Position numbers and translations under genes: made by a program
NCBI RefSeq assembly: GCF_021390935.1
Contig: NZ_JAJPUI010000001.1
Location: 434,001 to 498,000 of the forward strand
Reading direction: 5' to 3'
Length of the DNA: 64,000 nucleotides
Origin: Streptomyces sp. CC228A
GTDB lineage: Bacteria > Actinomycetota > Actinomycetes > Streptomycetales > Streptomycetaceae
Shown: positions 33,069-42,221 of the stretch, piece by piece
How the letters are laid out: each line of letters opens with the position of its first letter
Position numbering within the stretch: the stretch's first letter is position 1
Notes under the pieces: generated by a model
What the model saw: the letters and a program-made list of their open reading frames with translations, nothing else
Databases searched by the model: none
What the model was told of the DNA's origin: nothing

Positions 33069-33917
33069 TCAGAGGCGGCAGGCGTGGATCGCCGTCGTGA
33101 GGATGGCGCGGGCTCCCAGCGCGTACAGGTCGTCCATGATGCGCTGGGCGTCCTTGGCGGGGACCATCGCCCGGACGGCGACCCAGCCCTCGTTGTGGAG
33201 GGGGGAGATGGTCGGCGACTCCAGGCCGGGGGTCAGGGCGACGGCCTGCTCCAGGTGCTCCGCACGGCAGTCGTAGTCCATCATCACGTAGCTGCGGGCC
33301 ACCAGCACGCCCTGGAGGCGGCGCAGGAAGCGCTCCACCTCGGGGTCCTGGGCGGGGGCGCCGGTGCGGCGGACCACCACGGCCTCGGAGGTGAGGATCG
33401 GCTCGCCGACCACCTCCAGGCCGGCGTTGCGCAGCGAGGTGCCGGTCTCGACGACGTCCGCGATGACCTGGGCGACACCGAGCTGGATGGCGGTCTCGAC
33501 GGCGCCGTCGAGGTGGACGACGGAGGCGTCGATGCCGTGGTCGGCGAGGTGCTTGGCGACGATGCCCTCGTACGAGGTGGCGATGGTCATGCCGGAGAAG
33601 TCGGCGGGGCCGCTCGCGGTGCCGGGCCGGGTGGCGTAGCGGAACGTCGACCGGGCGAAGCCGAGCTCCAGGATCTCCTCGGCGTTGGCGCCGGAGTCCA
33701 GCAGCAGGTCGCGGCCGGTGATGCCGATGTCGAGCTTGCCGGAGGCGACGTAGATGGCGATGTCCCGGGGGCGGAGGTAGAAGAACTCGACCTCGTTGCC
33801 CGGGTCGACCAGCACGAGCTCCTTGGACTCCTTGCGCTGCTTGTAGCCGGCCTCATGGAGCATCGCCGACGCAGGTCCGGAGAGAGAACCCTTGTTGGGG
33901 ACGGCGATGCGCAGCAT
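33069..33917 (-). CDS. hisG: ATP phosphoribosyltransferase HisG
   Basis: First enzyme of histidine biosynthesis, joining ATP and PRPP to N1-(5-phosphoribosyl)-ATP; feedback-inhibited by histidine. The 282 residues fit the long form with its C-terminal regulatory domain. N-terminal MLRIAVPNKGSLSGPA, the substrate loop VSSGKLDIGITGRDLL-like segment (VASGKLDIGITGRDLLLDSG), and the PRPP-binding VETGTSLRNAGLEVVGE are clear. The C-terminal PTISPLHNEGWVAVRAMVP belongs to the histidine-binding domain. Start is the ATG at 33917, 68 bases after hisE stops. The gene is cotranscribed with hisE, apparently downstream of the riboflavin genes. Confidence 0.95.
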   Translation of the reverse strand: MLRIAVPNKGSLSGPASAMLHEAGYKQRKESKELVLVDPGNEVEFFYLRPRDIAIYVASGKLDIGITGRDLLLDSGANAEEILELGFARSTFRYATRPGTASGPADFSGMTIATSYEGIVAKHLADHGIDASVVHLDGAVETAIQLGVAQVIADVVETGTSLRNAGLEVVGEPILTSEAVVVRRTGAPAQDPEVERFLRRLQGVLVARSYVMMDYDCRAEHLEQAVALTPGLESPTISPLHNEGWVAVRAMVPAKDAQRIMDDLYALGARAILTTAIHACRL

Positions 33918-33985
33918 GGGGCGGGCTTCCTTTGCTCGGAGTGCGGCGGTGGGTGCGGGTGGTGCGGTGCGGCGGACGGGACGGC

Positions 33986-34258
33986 TCAGAGGTGGGCGTA
34001 GACGTCGTCGAGGGTGATCCCGCGCGCGACCATCATCACCTGGACGTGGTACAGCAGCTGGGAGATCTCCTCGGCGGCGGCTTCCTTGCCTTCGTACTCG
34101 GCGGCCATCCACACTTCGGCGGCCTCCTCGACGACCTTCTTGCCGATGGCGTGCACCCCCTTGTCCACCAGTTCGGCGGTGCGGGAGGTGGCGGGGTCGC
34201 CGGTCCTGGCCTTGAGCTCCAGCTCTGCGAAGAGCTCTTCGAAGGTTTTGTTCGCCAT
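33986..34258 (-). CDS. hisE: Phosphoribosyl-ATP pyrophosphatase HisE
   Basis: A 90-residue enzyme hydrolysing phosphoribosyl-ATP to phosphoribosyl-AMP, the second step of histidine synthesis. The MazG-like helical fold shows [37 protein letters not shown] with the metal-binding Glu residues, and [20 protein letters not shown]. It is a stand-alone HisE, not fused to HisI. The ATG at 34258 is followed by ANKTFEEL; hisG is next on the same strand. Upstream is a 375-base gap before ribH, which may carry its own promoter. Confidence 0.95.
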   Translation of the reverse strand: MANKTFEELFAELELKARTGDPATSRTAELVDKGVHAIGKKVVEEAAEVWMAAEYEGKEAAAEEISQLLYHVQVMMVARGITLDDVYAHL

Positions 34259-34633
34259 GATGGTCCTAAGCCTACGGGGTGTGCGGAGCGGAACGTGCAG
34301 CGCGTCCGGCCGGTGGGACGGGCCGCCCTGGGTCCCGGGCCCCGCGCGCGGGGTCCGCGGGCCCGGCAAGGGGACCCGCGGGCGCAGGGCCCGGTCCGGA
34401 CCTGCGGGCTCCTTGGCGAGGCGGTGCCTGCGGGCGCCCTGGCCAGGCAGGGCCTGCGGGTTCCGAGGAGGGGCGGGCCCGGGTCCGCCCGGGCTGAAGC
34501 CCGGACGCGCAGGATCCGCCCCTACGGGGCCCTGTCGCCACCGGGTCCCGTCGCGACCGGTGTCTGCCCGCTTCCGGGGTGCGTGGTCACCGGGGCCCGC
34601 CGGCCTTGCGGCGCCCGCCCGCCGTCCGGGCCG
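34259..34633. other. Gap between ribH and hisE with a 26-bp imperfect tandem repeat
   Basis: No gene is visible. CCTGCGGG recurs at 34401, 34427 and 34453, marking three imperfect copies of a 26-base unit. On the minus strand this is the leader of hisE; nothing like a his attenuator (run of His codons) was seen. Confidence 0.6.
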
Positions 34634-35119
34634 TCAGCGCCAGGGTTCGCTGACCGTGCGCAGCGTCAGGGCGGTGGCGACGGCGGCGGTCACCGCTTCG
34701 TGGCCCTTGTCCTCGTTCGAGCCCTCGATGCCGGCGCGGTCGAGGGCCTGCTCCTCGGTGTCGCAGGTCAGGACGCCGAAGCCGACGGGGACGCCGGTGT
34801 CGACGGAGACCTGGACGAGGCCCTGGGTGACGCCCTGGCACACGTAGTCGAAGTGCGGGGTGCCGCCGCGGATGACGACGCCGAGGGCGACGACCGCGTC
34901 GTAGCCGCGGCCGGCGAGGACCTTGGCGACCACGGGCAGCTCGAAGCTGCCGGGCACGCGCAGGACGGTGGGCTCGTCGATGCCGAGCTCGTGCAGGGCG
35001 CGCAGGGCGCCGCCGACCAGGCCGTCCATGACCTTCTCGTGCCACTGGGCCGCGATGACGGCGACGCGGAGGTCGCCGGCGTTCTTCACGGTCACTTCGG
35101 GTGCGCCCTTGCCGCTCAC
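34634..35119 (-). CDS. ribH: 6,7-Dimethyl-8-ribityllumazine synthase RibH
   Basis: A 161-residue lumazine synthase condensing ArP with 3,4-dihydroxy-2-butanone 4-phosphate; forms pentamers or 60-mers. Motifs: [60 protein letters not shown] (the catalytic His lies in PHFDYV), and [18 protein letters not shown]. The C-terminus [14 protein letters not shown] is usual. It follows ribBA by 46 bases and is the last riboflavin gene of the operon. Confidence 0.96.
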   Translation of the reverse strand: MSGKGAPEVTVKNAGDLRVAVIAAQWHEKVMDGLVGGALRALHELGIDEPTVLRVPGSFELPVVAKVLAGRGYDAVVALGVVIRGGTPHFDYVCQGVTQGLVQVSVDTGVPVGFGVLTCDTEEQALDRAGIEGSNEDKGHEAVTAAVATALTLRTVSEPWR

Positions 35120-35165
35120 GTTGCTCCTCGGTGCTGTACGGGTGGGTGGGTGGGATGGTTCGGGG

Positions 35166-36560
35166 TCACTGGGCCGCGCAGGTGGGCACGCCGGCCGGCT
35201 CGTCGAGCCAGGGCAGGTCGTGTCCCATGCGGTCCCGCTTGGTGCGCAGGTAGCGCACGTTGTGCTCGCCGGCCTGGACGGGCATGGGCTCTCGGCCGGT
35301 CACGGCGATGCCGTGGCGGGTGAGCGCGTCCGTCTTGTCCGGGTTGTTGGTGAGCAGCCGGACGCTGCGGACCCCCAGGTCGGTGAGCATCCGCGCGCCG
35401 GCGGCGTAGTCGCGGGCGTCGGCGGGCAGGCCCAGCTCCAGGTTGGCGTCGAGGGTGTCGCGGCCCTGCTCCTGGAGTTCGTACGCGCGGAGCTTGGGCA
35501 GCAGGCCGATGCCGCGGCCCTCGTGGCCGCGCAGGTAGACGACGACGCCGCGGCCGGCCTGGGTGATCCGGTCCATGGCGGCGCGCAGCTGCGGCCCGCA
35601 GTCGCAGCGCAGGGAGTGGAAGACGTCGCCGGTGAGGCACTCGGAGTGGACGCGGACCAGCACGTCGTCGCCGTCGCCGAGGTCGCCGTGGACGAGGGCG
35701 ACGTGCTCGACGCCGTCGGCGGTGGAGCGGTAGCCGTAGGCGGTGAAGGCGCCGTGCGCGGTGGGGAGGGTGACCTCGGCCTCGCGGCGTACGACGGCGG
35801 TCTCGGCGGCCCGGTCGGCGGGGGCCTCGGGGCCGGCGTCGGCGATGCCGGCGGGGGCGGTCGGGTCCGTGTCGGCGGGGAGGGCGGCCGGGGCCTCGGT
35901 GGCCCGGCGGTGGGCGATGAGGTCCTCGATGGAGACGATCGTCAGCCCGTGCTTGCGGGCGAACGGGACGAGCTCGGGCAGCCGCAGCATGACGCCGTCC
36001 TCGCCCGCGATCTCGACGATGGCGCCGGCGGGGCGCAGTCCGGCGAGGCGGGCGAGGTCGACGGCGGCCTCGGTGTGGCCGGGGCGGACGAGGACGCCGC
36101 CGCTGCGGGCCCGCAGCGGAAAGATGTGGCCGGGGCGGACGAAGTCGGACGGCTGGGCGGTGCCGTCGGCGAGGAGCCGGAGGGTGGCCGCGCGGTCGGC
36201 GGCGGAGATCCCGGTGGTGACGCCGTGGGCGGGGCCCGCGTCGACGGAGACGGTGAAGGCGGTCTTCATCGACTCGGTGTTGTCGTCGACCATCTGCGGC
36301 AGTTCGAGGCGGTCGAGCTCGTCGCCCTCCATGGGGGCGCAGATGAGGCCGCGGCACTCGCTCATCATGAACGCCACGATCTCGGGGGTGATCTTCTCGG
36401 CGGCGATGACGAGGTCGCCCTCGTTCTCGCGGTCCTCGTCGTCGACGACCACCACGGGCCGGCCGGCGGCGATGTCGCGGACGGCCTGCTCGACGGAGTC
36501 GAGGGTGAGGTCCTCGGCGTCCCAGTCGGGGAGCGCGGCGAGCTGGGGTGCGGTGGTCAT
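35166..36560 (-). CDS. ribBA: Bifunctional DHBP synthase / GTP cyclohydrolase II RibBA
   Basis: A 464-residue fusion. The N-terminal RibB half (about 15-220) makes 3,4-dihydroxy-2-butanone 4-phosphate; the acidic [16 protein letters not shown] motif, [14 protein letters not shown] and [10 protein letters not shown] are present. A 35-residue Ala/Pro/Asp-rich linker leads to the RibA half (about 255-464), GTP cyclohydrolase II, with zinc ligands in [20 protein letters not shown] and the [20 protein letters not shown] motif. The start at 36560 overlaps the ribM stop by four bases. Both halves look intact. Together they feed the two branches of riboflavin synthesis. Confidence 0.96.
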   Translation of the reverse strand: MTTAPQLAALPDWDAEDLTLDSVEQAVRDIAAGRPVVVVDDEDRENEGDLVIAAEKITPEIVAFMMSECRGLICAPMEGDELDRLELPQMVDDNTESMKTAFTVSVDAGPAHGVTTGISAADRAATLRLLADGTAQPSDFVRPGHIFPLRARSGGVLVRPGHTEAAVDLARLAGLRPAGAIVEIAGEDGVMLRLPELVPFARKHGLTIVSIEDLIAHRRATEAPAALPADTDPTAPAGIADAGPEAPADRAAETAVVRREAEVTLPTAHGAFTAYGYRSTADGVEHVALVHGDLGDGDDVLVRVHSECLTGDVFHSLRCDCGPQLRAAMDRITQAGRGVVVYLRGHEGRGIGLLPKLRAYELQEQGRDTLDANLELGLPADARDYAAGARMLTDLGVRSVRLLTNNPDKTDALTRHGIAVTGREPMPVQAGEHNVRYLRTKRDRMGHDLPWLDEPAGVPTCAAQ

Positions 36561-37192
36561 GCGGGGGCTCCTTCCAGGGCGGGCTGCCGGGAGCGCAGCC
36601 ACCAGTCGCGCATGCCCCACAGGACGAGCGCGCCGTAGAGGACGTAGACGAATCCGGAGAAGGCGAGGCCGCTGCTGAAGGCGAGGGGGACGCCGACCAC
36701 GTCGACGAGGAGCCACGCGAACCAGAACTCGACAAGGCCGCGGGCCTGGGCGACCATCGCGACGAGGGTGCCGACGAAGATGTAGGCGTCGGCCCACGGG
36801 CTCCAGGAGAGCGACGGGTAGAGGGTGAAGAGCCCCCCGACGGCGAGGGTGCCGAGGGCGGCGCCGCCGGCGAGCAGCGCGCGCTCCTTCCCGGTGGCGA
36901 ACCGGACGGCGAGGGAGCCGTCCTGGGCCTGCTGCTTGCCGAGGGTCCACTGGCGCCAGCCCCAGGCGGCGACGGCGATGACCAGGAGCTGCTTGCCGAC
37001 GCCGCCGCTGAGCTGGGCCGAGGCGTAGGCCGCGACGAGGACGAGGCCGGAGAGCAGCTGGGCGGGCCAGGTCCAGATCGAGCGGCGCCAGCCGAGGGCG
37101 AGGGCGGCGAGGCCGATCACGTTGCCGATCATGTCGGACCACTTGATGGCCTGCCCGAAGGCGGTGAAGGCGACGGAGTTGAGGGTGTTCAC
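36557..37192 (-). CDS. ribM: Riboflavin transporter RibM (PnuC family)
   Basis: A 211-residue PnuC-family permease with about six or seven membrane helices; [40 protein letters not shown] and [20 protein letters not shown] are typical blocks. Members encoded in FMN-riboswitch operons of actinobacteria carry riboflavin; RibM of S. davaonensis is shown to take up riboflavin and roseoflavin. Here it sits between ribE and ribBA with four-base overlaps at both ends, which argues for that role rather than nicotinamide riboside uptake. Confidence 0.88.
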   Translation of the reverse strand: MNTLNSVAFTAFGQAIKWSDMIGNVIGLAALALGWRRSIWTWPAQLLSGLVLVAAYASAQLSGGVGKQLLVIAVAAWGWRQWTLGKQQAQDGSLAVRFATGKERALLAGGAALGTLAVGGLFTLYPSLSWSPWADAYIFVGTLVAMVAQARGLVEFWFAWLLVDVVGVPLAFSSGLAFSGFVYVLYGALVLWGMRDWWLRSRQPALEGAPA

Positions 37193-37797
37193 CGGGTGTC
37201 TCCCGGTGCGCGGTCGCCGAGGAGGCGCTCGACGTACTTGGCGATGACGTCGACCTCCAGGTTCACCGGGTCGCCGGGCTGCTTGGTGCCGAGGGTGGTG
37301 AGGGCGAGGGTGGTGGGGATGAGGCTGATGGTGAAGTGGTCGGGTCCGGCCTCGACGACGGTGAGGCTGACCCCGTCGACGGTGATCGAGCCCTTCTCGA
37401 CGACGTAGCGGGAGAGTTCCGCCGGGAGGGAGATCTTGACGATCTCCCAGTTCTCGGAGGGGGTGCGGGCGAGGATGGTGCCGGTGCCGTCGACGTGGCC
37501 CTGGACGATGTGCCCGCCGAAGCGGCCGTCGGCGACCATGGGCCGCTCCAGGTTGACGCGGGAGCCGACGGCGAGGGCGCCGAGGCCGGAGCGCTTGAGG
37601 GTCTCGGCCATCACGTCGGCGGTGAACTCGTCGCCCTCGTGGTCGACCACGGTGAGGCAGACGCCGTTGACGGCGATGGAGTCGCCGTGCTTGGCGCCCT
37701 GGGTGACGACGGGGCCGCGCAGGCGGAAGCGGGAGGAGTCGCCGAGGTCCTCGACGGCGGTGACCTCACCCAGTTCTTCGACGATTCCGGTGAACAC
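37189..37797 (-). CDS. ribE: Riboflavin synthase, alpha subunit
   Basis: A 202-residue riboflavin synthase that dismutates two 6,7-dimethyl-8-ribityllumazines to riboflavin. Two lumazine-binding repeats are evident: [20 protein letters not shown] ... [14 protein letters not shown] in the first and [20 protein letters not shown] ... [20 protein letters not shown] in the second. It starts with GTG at 37797, directly abutting the ribD stop, and overlaps ribM by four bases. Confidence 0.95.
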   Translation of the reverse strand: MFTGIVEELGEVTAVEDLGDSSRFRLRGPVVTQGAKHGDSIAVNGVCLTVVDHEGDEFTADVMAETLKRSGLGALAVGSRVNLERPMVADGRFGGHIVQGHVDGTGTILARTPSENWEIVKISLPAELSRYVVEKGSITVDGVSLTVVEAGPDHFTISLIPTTLALTTLGTKQPGDPVNLEVDVIAKYVERLLGDRAPGDTR

Positions 37798-38906
37798 TCA
37801 GCGCTCCTTGGGGGTGGCGGCGGGAGGGGCGGGGACGGCCGTGACGCGCAGGTCGGGGCCGATGCGGACGGTCTCGGTGACGTGCAGCCGCAGCGCGTCG
37901 GCGATGGTGGTGACGCCGGCGTCGCCGAGGGCGGCGGGGCCGGCGCCGAGGAGCGCGGGCGCGAGGTAGCCGACGACCTCGTCGACGGCTCCGGCGGCGG
38001 CGAAGGCCCCGGCGAGGGTGGCGCCGCCTTCGAGGAGGACGGACCGTACCTCGCGCTCGTGGAGGGCGGCGAGGAGGGCCGGGACGTGCAGGCCGCGTCC
38101 GCTCGCCGCTCTCGGGAGCCGTACGACGTCGACCCCGGCGAGGTGGTCGGTGGCGGCGTCCTCGGCGACGGCGATCAGGGTGGGTGCGGCGTCGTCCAGG
38201 ACGCGGGCGCCGGGCCGGACGGCGGTGGCCTCGGTGTCGACGACGACGCGCAGGGGCTGGACCGCGCCTTCGATGCCGCGTACGGCGAGGTGCGGGTCGT
38301 CGGTGCGGGCGGTGCCCGAGCCGACGAGGACGGCGTCGGACTCGGCGCGCAACCGGTGGACGTCCGCGCGGGCCGCGGCCGAGGTGATCCAGCGGCTGGT
38401 GCCGTCGGCGGCGGCGGTGCGGCCGTCGAGGGTGGCGGCGTACTTCCAGCGGACCCGGGGCCGGTGCAGGCGCACGGCGGTGAGCCAGGCGGCGTTGCCC
38501 GCCTCCGCCTCGTCGGCGAGGAGGCCGCCCTCGACCTGCACCCCGGCGGCCCGCAGGGTGTCGGCGCCGCCGCGGGCCTGCGGGTTCGGGTCGGCGACGG
38601 CGTACACCACGCGGGTGACGCCGGCCTCGACGAGCGCTTGGGCGCAGGGGCCGGTGCGGCCGGTGTGGTTGCAGGGTTCGAGCGTGACGTACGCGGTGCC
38701 GCCGCGGGCCAGGACGCCGCCCGGCGCAGGGCGTTCACCTCGGCGTGCGGGCCGCCGGCGCGTTCGTGGTACCCGGCGCCGACCTCGTGTCCCGAGGCGT
38801 CCAGGACGACGCAGCCGACGACGGGGTTGGGGCGCGTGGAGCCGAGTCCGCGGGCGGCGAGCGCGATGGCTCGGCGCATGGCGTTCACGTCGGCTTCTGT
38901 GGCCAC
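37798..38906 (-). CDS. ribD: Bifunctional riboflavin deaminase/reductase RibD, one apparent frameshift
   Basis: First gene of the operon: converts the GTP cyclohydrolase II product by deamination and reduction. GTG 38906 follows AGGAGG (VATEADVNAMRRAIALAARG). The deaminase domain has STRPNPVVGCVVLDASG and the zinc motif GGPHAEVNALR; the frame is then lost near 38718-38728 and resumes at GGTAYVTLEPCNHTGRTGPC, the second half of the zinc site. The reductase domain (about 145-370) shows VRWKYAATLDGRTAAADGTS, SDAVLVGSGTARTDDPHL and VRSVLLEGGATLAGAFAA. One missing base explains the shift. Riboflavin synthesis is essential and the other genes are intact, so a sequence error is likely. Confidence 0.9.
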
Positions 38907-39076
38907 CGGGTCCTCCTGCCTCCTCGGGCACGGACTCCGGGGCCTGCCGTCGGTGGCGACGGCAGAGAGCGGGAACGGCGCCGCCGGCAGGGTGCGCCGA
39001 CACCGCGTCGCACCGGTCTCCGGGGTGCCCGGTGACCGGCAGACGGCCGGTGAGGCCCCTGGGGGCTCCGCCCGCC

Positions 39077-39203
39077 GCGCACTGCCTCCCATCCGGACTT
39101 TCACCGTCGGTCCAGGAGTTTCACCTGGTCAACCGGCCACTGGATGCGGCCGGGTCGCGGACTGTAACCGCCGGTTCGGAATTACACCGACCCCGGAGTG
39201 CGC
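39077..39203 (-). promoter_or_regulatory. FMN riboswitch (RFN element)
   Basis: On the minus strand, 171 bases before ribD, the conserved RFN blocks appear in order: GGGGTCGGTGTAATTCCG, ACCGGCGGTTACAGTCCGCG, GGTGAAACTCCTGG and GACGGTGAAAGTCCGGATGG. The P1 helix is closed by AGTGCGC/GCGCACT (39077-39083 with 39197-39203). FMN binding should reduce expression of ribD-ribE-ribM-ribBA-ribH. The stretch from the riboswitch to the ribD start (38907-39076) should hold the expression platform. Confidence 0.97.
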
Positions 39204-39592
39204 TGCTGCTGATACAGGCCCCAGTGTGCCATGGCGCCACGCCGGGCACGCGGGTGATCCACTGTGGGGTGACTCACAGCGCGCCAGGGGAATGAGCGCC
39301 GGCCCGGCGCCGCACCGGTGGCTCCGCCGGGGAGGCCGCCGCCCCGGCTCCCCGCGAGCGGTCCGGCTCTGCGGCGAACGGGCGGGCCGGCTTCGTCCAC
39401 GGGAACGGGTTCCGCCACAACATCCGTGAAACCGCGCCGGCCGGGCCCGTGCCCGCCCCTGGACGCCGCTGGTCTACTGGTCTGCTGGTCTGCTGGTCTG
39501 CTGGTCTGTCAGGGGCGTCGGTCTCGGATACCGGGGTCGGTTCGACTCCACGGGAGTCGGGCCGGAACCCGTTCTCATGGGCGGGGCCACGG
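39204..39592. other. Intergenic region with an 8-bp tandem repeat
   Basis: About 390 bases between the riboswitch and the OsmC gene. It must hold the rib promoter (reading left). No gene is recognised. A microsatellite-like run lies at 39471-39510. Confidence 0.6.
39471..39510. repeat. Tandem octamer GGTCTGCT, five copies
   Basis: Five head-to-tail 8-base units from 39471: GGTCTACT, three perfect GGTCTGCT, then GGTCTGTC. Unusual in this genome; it is a likely slippage site. Confidence 0.85.
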
Positions 39593-40051
39593 TCACGCGG
39601 TCACCACCGTCGTGGTCACGTCGACAGGGATCGAGAGCGAGTTGGCGACATAGCAGGCGCGGTGGGCTTGTTCGGCCAGCTCCCGGACCTCGGCCTCGTC
39701 GGTCCCGGCGGCCACGGTGACGGTGACGGCCAGGCGGATCGCCCCGAGGCGGGCGGGCGCGGCCGTCAGGTCGAGGTGGCTGGCCGCGTGGTCGTCGTAG
39801 GACAGCACGCTGATGCCGCTGCGGGCGGCGGCGCCCAGGAAGGACAGCATCTGGCAGGAGGAGGCGGCGATGACGACAAGCTGTTCCGGGTTGAGCCGCT
39901 CAGGGCTGCCCCGGAACGCCGGGTCAGCACTCAGCGCCACTTCCGCGGCGGCGGGTGGCGCGGTGGCGACGTGGTCGCGGGAGTAGGAGCGGATCCCGGC
40001 TGCGGTGGAACCGTCCCAGTGCAGGTGGGCGGCGTAGGCATGGGCAGTCAT
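39593..40051 (-). CDS. OsmC-family peroxide reductase
   Basis: A 152-residue OsmC/Ohr-type protein that reduces organic hydroperoxides through two active-site cysteines. The peroxidatic Cys is in EQLVVIAASSCQMLSFLGAA (about residue 66), the resolving Cys in AEQAHRACYVANSLSIPVDV (about 132). The N-terminal beta-strand part begins MTAHAYAAHLHWDG. It belongs to the OsmC/YhfA side rather than strict Ohr. It is divergent from an ArsR-type regulator gene 66 bases away, suggesting local control, although thiol-sensing by that regulator is not shown. Confidence 0.88.
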   Translation of the reverse strand: MTAHAYAAHLHWDGSTAAGIRSYSRDHVATAPPAAAEVALSADPAFRGSPERLNPEQLVVIAASSCQMLSFLGAAARSGISVLSYDDHAASHLDLTAAPARLGAIRLAVTVTVAAGTDEAEVRELAEQAHRACYVANSLSIPVDVTTTVVTA

Positions 40052-40117
40052 GGACGGGACGGTAGGCCCGGGACGTTTCGGCGGTCACCGAAGCATCGGC
40101 GCCCTACCCTCGTGGCC

Positions 40118-40825
40118 ATGAGCAGGGACCGGGACTTCACCACGCTGGGCAGAGCGCTGTCCGCTCCGGCACGTTCGGTGTTCTTGAACCTGCTGATGGA
40201 CGGCACCGTGCGTCCCGCGGGCGAGCTGGCCCGGGCGGCGGGGGTGAGTGCCTCGACGGCCTCGGAGCACCTGGGGGTGCTGGTCGACTCGGGCGTGGTG
40301 GTCTGCCGGCCCCGCGGGCGGCGCCGCTACTACGCGCTGGCCGGCGCGGAGGTCGCCACCGCGCTGGAGGCGCTGGGGGCGCTCGCGGACGCGGCTCCGG
40401 TCACGGGGTACCGGCGCAGCCGCCAGGCCGAGCACCTGGCAGAGGCCCGGTTCTGCTACGACCACCTCGCCGGCCGCCTGGGCGTGGCGCTGGCGGACGC
40501 CTGGGTGCGCGCCGGGTGGCTCTCCGGCCGTGACACGTTCGCTCCCACCGATGCCGGTGTGGCCGGACTGGGGGAGATCGGAGTGGACGTCGACGGCGCT
40601 CTGCAGGCCCGGCGTGCCACGACACGGGCGTGCCCGGACTGGACCGAACGGCGGCCGCACCTGGCCGGCGCGCTCGGCGCCGCGGTGGGGAAGCGGTTCC
40701 TGGACGCTGGGTGGGTGACGCGGCGCCCGTCCGGGCGCGGTCTGGACGTCACCGAAGCCGGCCACGCGGTCGTGCGGGGAGTCTGGGGCATCGACTTCTC
40801 CGATGCGACCCGATCGAGCGGCTGA
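40118..40825 (+). CDS. ArsR-family transcriptional regulator
   Basis: A 235-residue winged-helix regulator. The ArsR domain lies at about 8-90: GRALSAPARSVFLNLLMDGT, AGELARAAGVSASTASEHLG and VDSGVVVCRPRGRRRYYALA. The C-terminal 130 residues form a helical domain with a second winged-helix-like region. I recall this longer architecture from actinobacterial ArsR proteins that pair with small redox or transport genes. No metal-binding CxC motif is present; cysteines at FCYDHL and ACPDW could be redox-sensing. The ATG at 40118 is the first in-frame start after the divergent promoter region. Confidence 0.85.
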   Translation: MSRDRDFTTLGRALSAPARSVFLNLLMDGTVRPAGELARAAGVSASTASEHLGVLVDSGVVVCRPRGRRRYYALAGAEVATALEALGALADAAPVTGYRRSRQAEHLAEARFCYDHLAGRLGVALADAWVRAGWLSGRDTFAPTDAGVAGLGEIGVDVDGALQARRATTRACPDWTERRPHLAGALGAAVGKRFLDAGWVTRRPSGRGLDVTEAGHAVVRGVWGIDFSDATRSSG

Positions 40826-41411
40826 GCGGGCTTCGCCGAGGAGGCGCCGGCACCGGGTGGCCCAGCCTGCTCCGAGGAGCCCGTGCCCCGCGTGGGTGCG
40901 GAACGGCCGTCCCGCACCGACCGCCGCCGAGTCCGGGACACGATCGACCCGGCCGGTCGGCGTGGGGGCGTGAGCGGCGAACGGTGTGAGCGGCGTGGAG
41001 GGCGTGAGCGGCGAACGGCATGGGCGGCGTGGACGGCGTGAGCGGCGAACGGCATGGGCGAGCCTGGACCGCGCCGAGGTCCCGCCTTCGGCGGCCCCGC
41101 CGCCCCGGGCCTGCACCCCTGCCGGCTCGGACCCGCGGGGGCCCTGCCGGCTGCGGGTCCGCCTCGGACGGCCCCCGGCCCGCACGCTCATCCGCCCGCC
41201 GGCCCGGGCGGACGCCGGTGACCCGATCGACCCCCGTCGCGACCGTGGACCCCGCGCAGGCAGGGCGACGCGGTCCCCGACGTCCCGGGTGACCGCGGCA
41301 GCGCTCCGCGGAGCGCGGGCCGCCGGCAGGGACCGCCTCCGGGCGCCGACCCGTTCCCGCCACGCGCGCAGCCGGCGGAAGGCGCGCCCGGCGCCCCGGC
41401 AGGGCCGCGCG
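40826..41411. other. Intergenic region with 34-bp tandem repeats
   Basis: About 585 bases between convergent genes. A 34-base unit containing GTGAGCGGCGAACGG is repeated at 40968, 41002 and 41036 (the last copy partial). Translations on either strand are Pro/Arg/Ala-rich without family features. No gene is called. Confidence 0.6.
40968..41069. repeat. 34-bp tandem repeat, about three copies
   Basis: Copies begin at 40968, 41002 and 41036, each opening GCGTGAGCGGCGAACGG. Copies two and three are nearly identical, copy one more diverged. Confidence 0.75.
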
Positions 41412-41870
41412 TCACGAGCAGTGCACCCGCCCGCTCCCAGAGCCCGCCACCGTGTAGTGCCCCGGAGCGGTCTCGTGCGGCGTCCAGTAGATGACCTTGA
41501 AGTCGCCCGATCGGATCCCGGTCTGCCGCTCCTTCGCCGTGGTGGCCCACTGCCAGGCCCAGTGGGTGAAGCCCCAGGAGTCCTTCCACGTGGCCATGCC
41601 GTGGTAGTAGCCGTTCTCCAAGCCGGGGTCGGCGTGGCGGTGGTAGAGGCCGTACCAGTCGCGGGTGTGCTCCCACGTGCCCTCGTACCCGAAGGCGACA
41701 TAGCCGCCGTCGCACCTGACATAGGGGTAGGCGTAGTACTCGTCGGCGTGTGCGGGGGCGGACGGGCTTCCGGCGGATGTCCCCGCAGGGGGCGCGGCCG
41801 CTGCGACGGGCGCCTGTGTGGCGCCGAGCAGGGCGAGGACCGCGAGGGTGACACCGAGGGCCTTGCGCAT
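41412..41870 (-). CDS. Small secreted protein of unknown function
   Basis: A 152-residue protein with a Sec signal peptide (MRKALGVTLAVLALLGATQA followed by PVAAAA, cleavage at about 26). The mature part is rich in Tyr, Trp and His: DEYYAYPYVRCDGGYVAFGY, EGTWEHTRDWYGLYHRHADP and WGFTHWAWQW. It has two cysteines, at about 53 and near the C-terminus (VHCS), which could pair. I know no family. The aromatic-rich composition is reminiscent of carbohydrate-binding or cell-wall-associated secreted proteins, and it is divergent from the chitinase gene, but a role in polymer binding is only a guess. Confidence 0.8.
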   Translation of the reverse strand: MRKALGVTLAVLALLGATQAPVAAAAPPAGTSAGSPSAPAHADEYYAYPYVRCDGGYVAFGYEGTWEHTRDWYGLYHRHADPGLENGYYHGMATWKDSWGFTHWAWQWATTAKERQTGIRSGDFKVIYWTPHETAPGHYTVAGSGSGRVHCS

Positions 41871-42221
41871 GCGTGTTCCTTTCGAGTGCCGGCGCCGCCT
41901 GCCTTTCCGTGCAGGCGCGTGGACGCCACCCGGTTGGTGCCCCGGCCCCGTTCAAGCATGTGGGCATGGCGATTCCCCGCCAGACAGTCCCCGCGACACC
42001 GGGCGGCCGGGCGACCGGTCCGGCATCCGCGATCACGGCCGCAGCGAACAAACTCCCCTATTGGTCCAGACCTATTGACGCTTTGGTCTAGTCCTCTTAA
42101 TGTCGGCGTCATCTCTCCGCGGAGCCGGCCCACGGTGTGCGCACATCCGGGCCGGGCACGACCAACCCCCTGCCAGAAGCCGCACGTTGTGTGAAGCCCG
42201 ACTCCCCAGGAGGAGCCGACC
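41871..42221. promoter_or_regulatory. Divergent promoter region with chitinase direct repeats
   Basis: Between the secreted protein and the chitinase, the 12-base direct repeat typical of Streptomyces chitinase promoters occurs twice: TGGTCCAGACCT at 42062-42073 and TGGTCTAGTCCT at 42084-42095, 22 bases apart. They flank and overlap a HrdB-type promoter, TTGACG (42075-42080) with TAATGT (42098-42103), spacer 17. These repeats match the known DasR (GlcNAc-responsive repressor) operator half-sites, so induction by chitin degradation products is expected. Confidence 0.75.
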
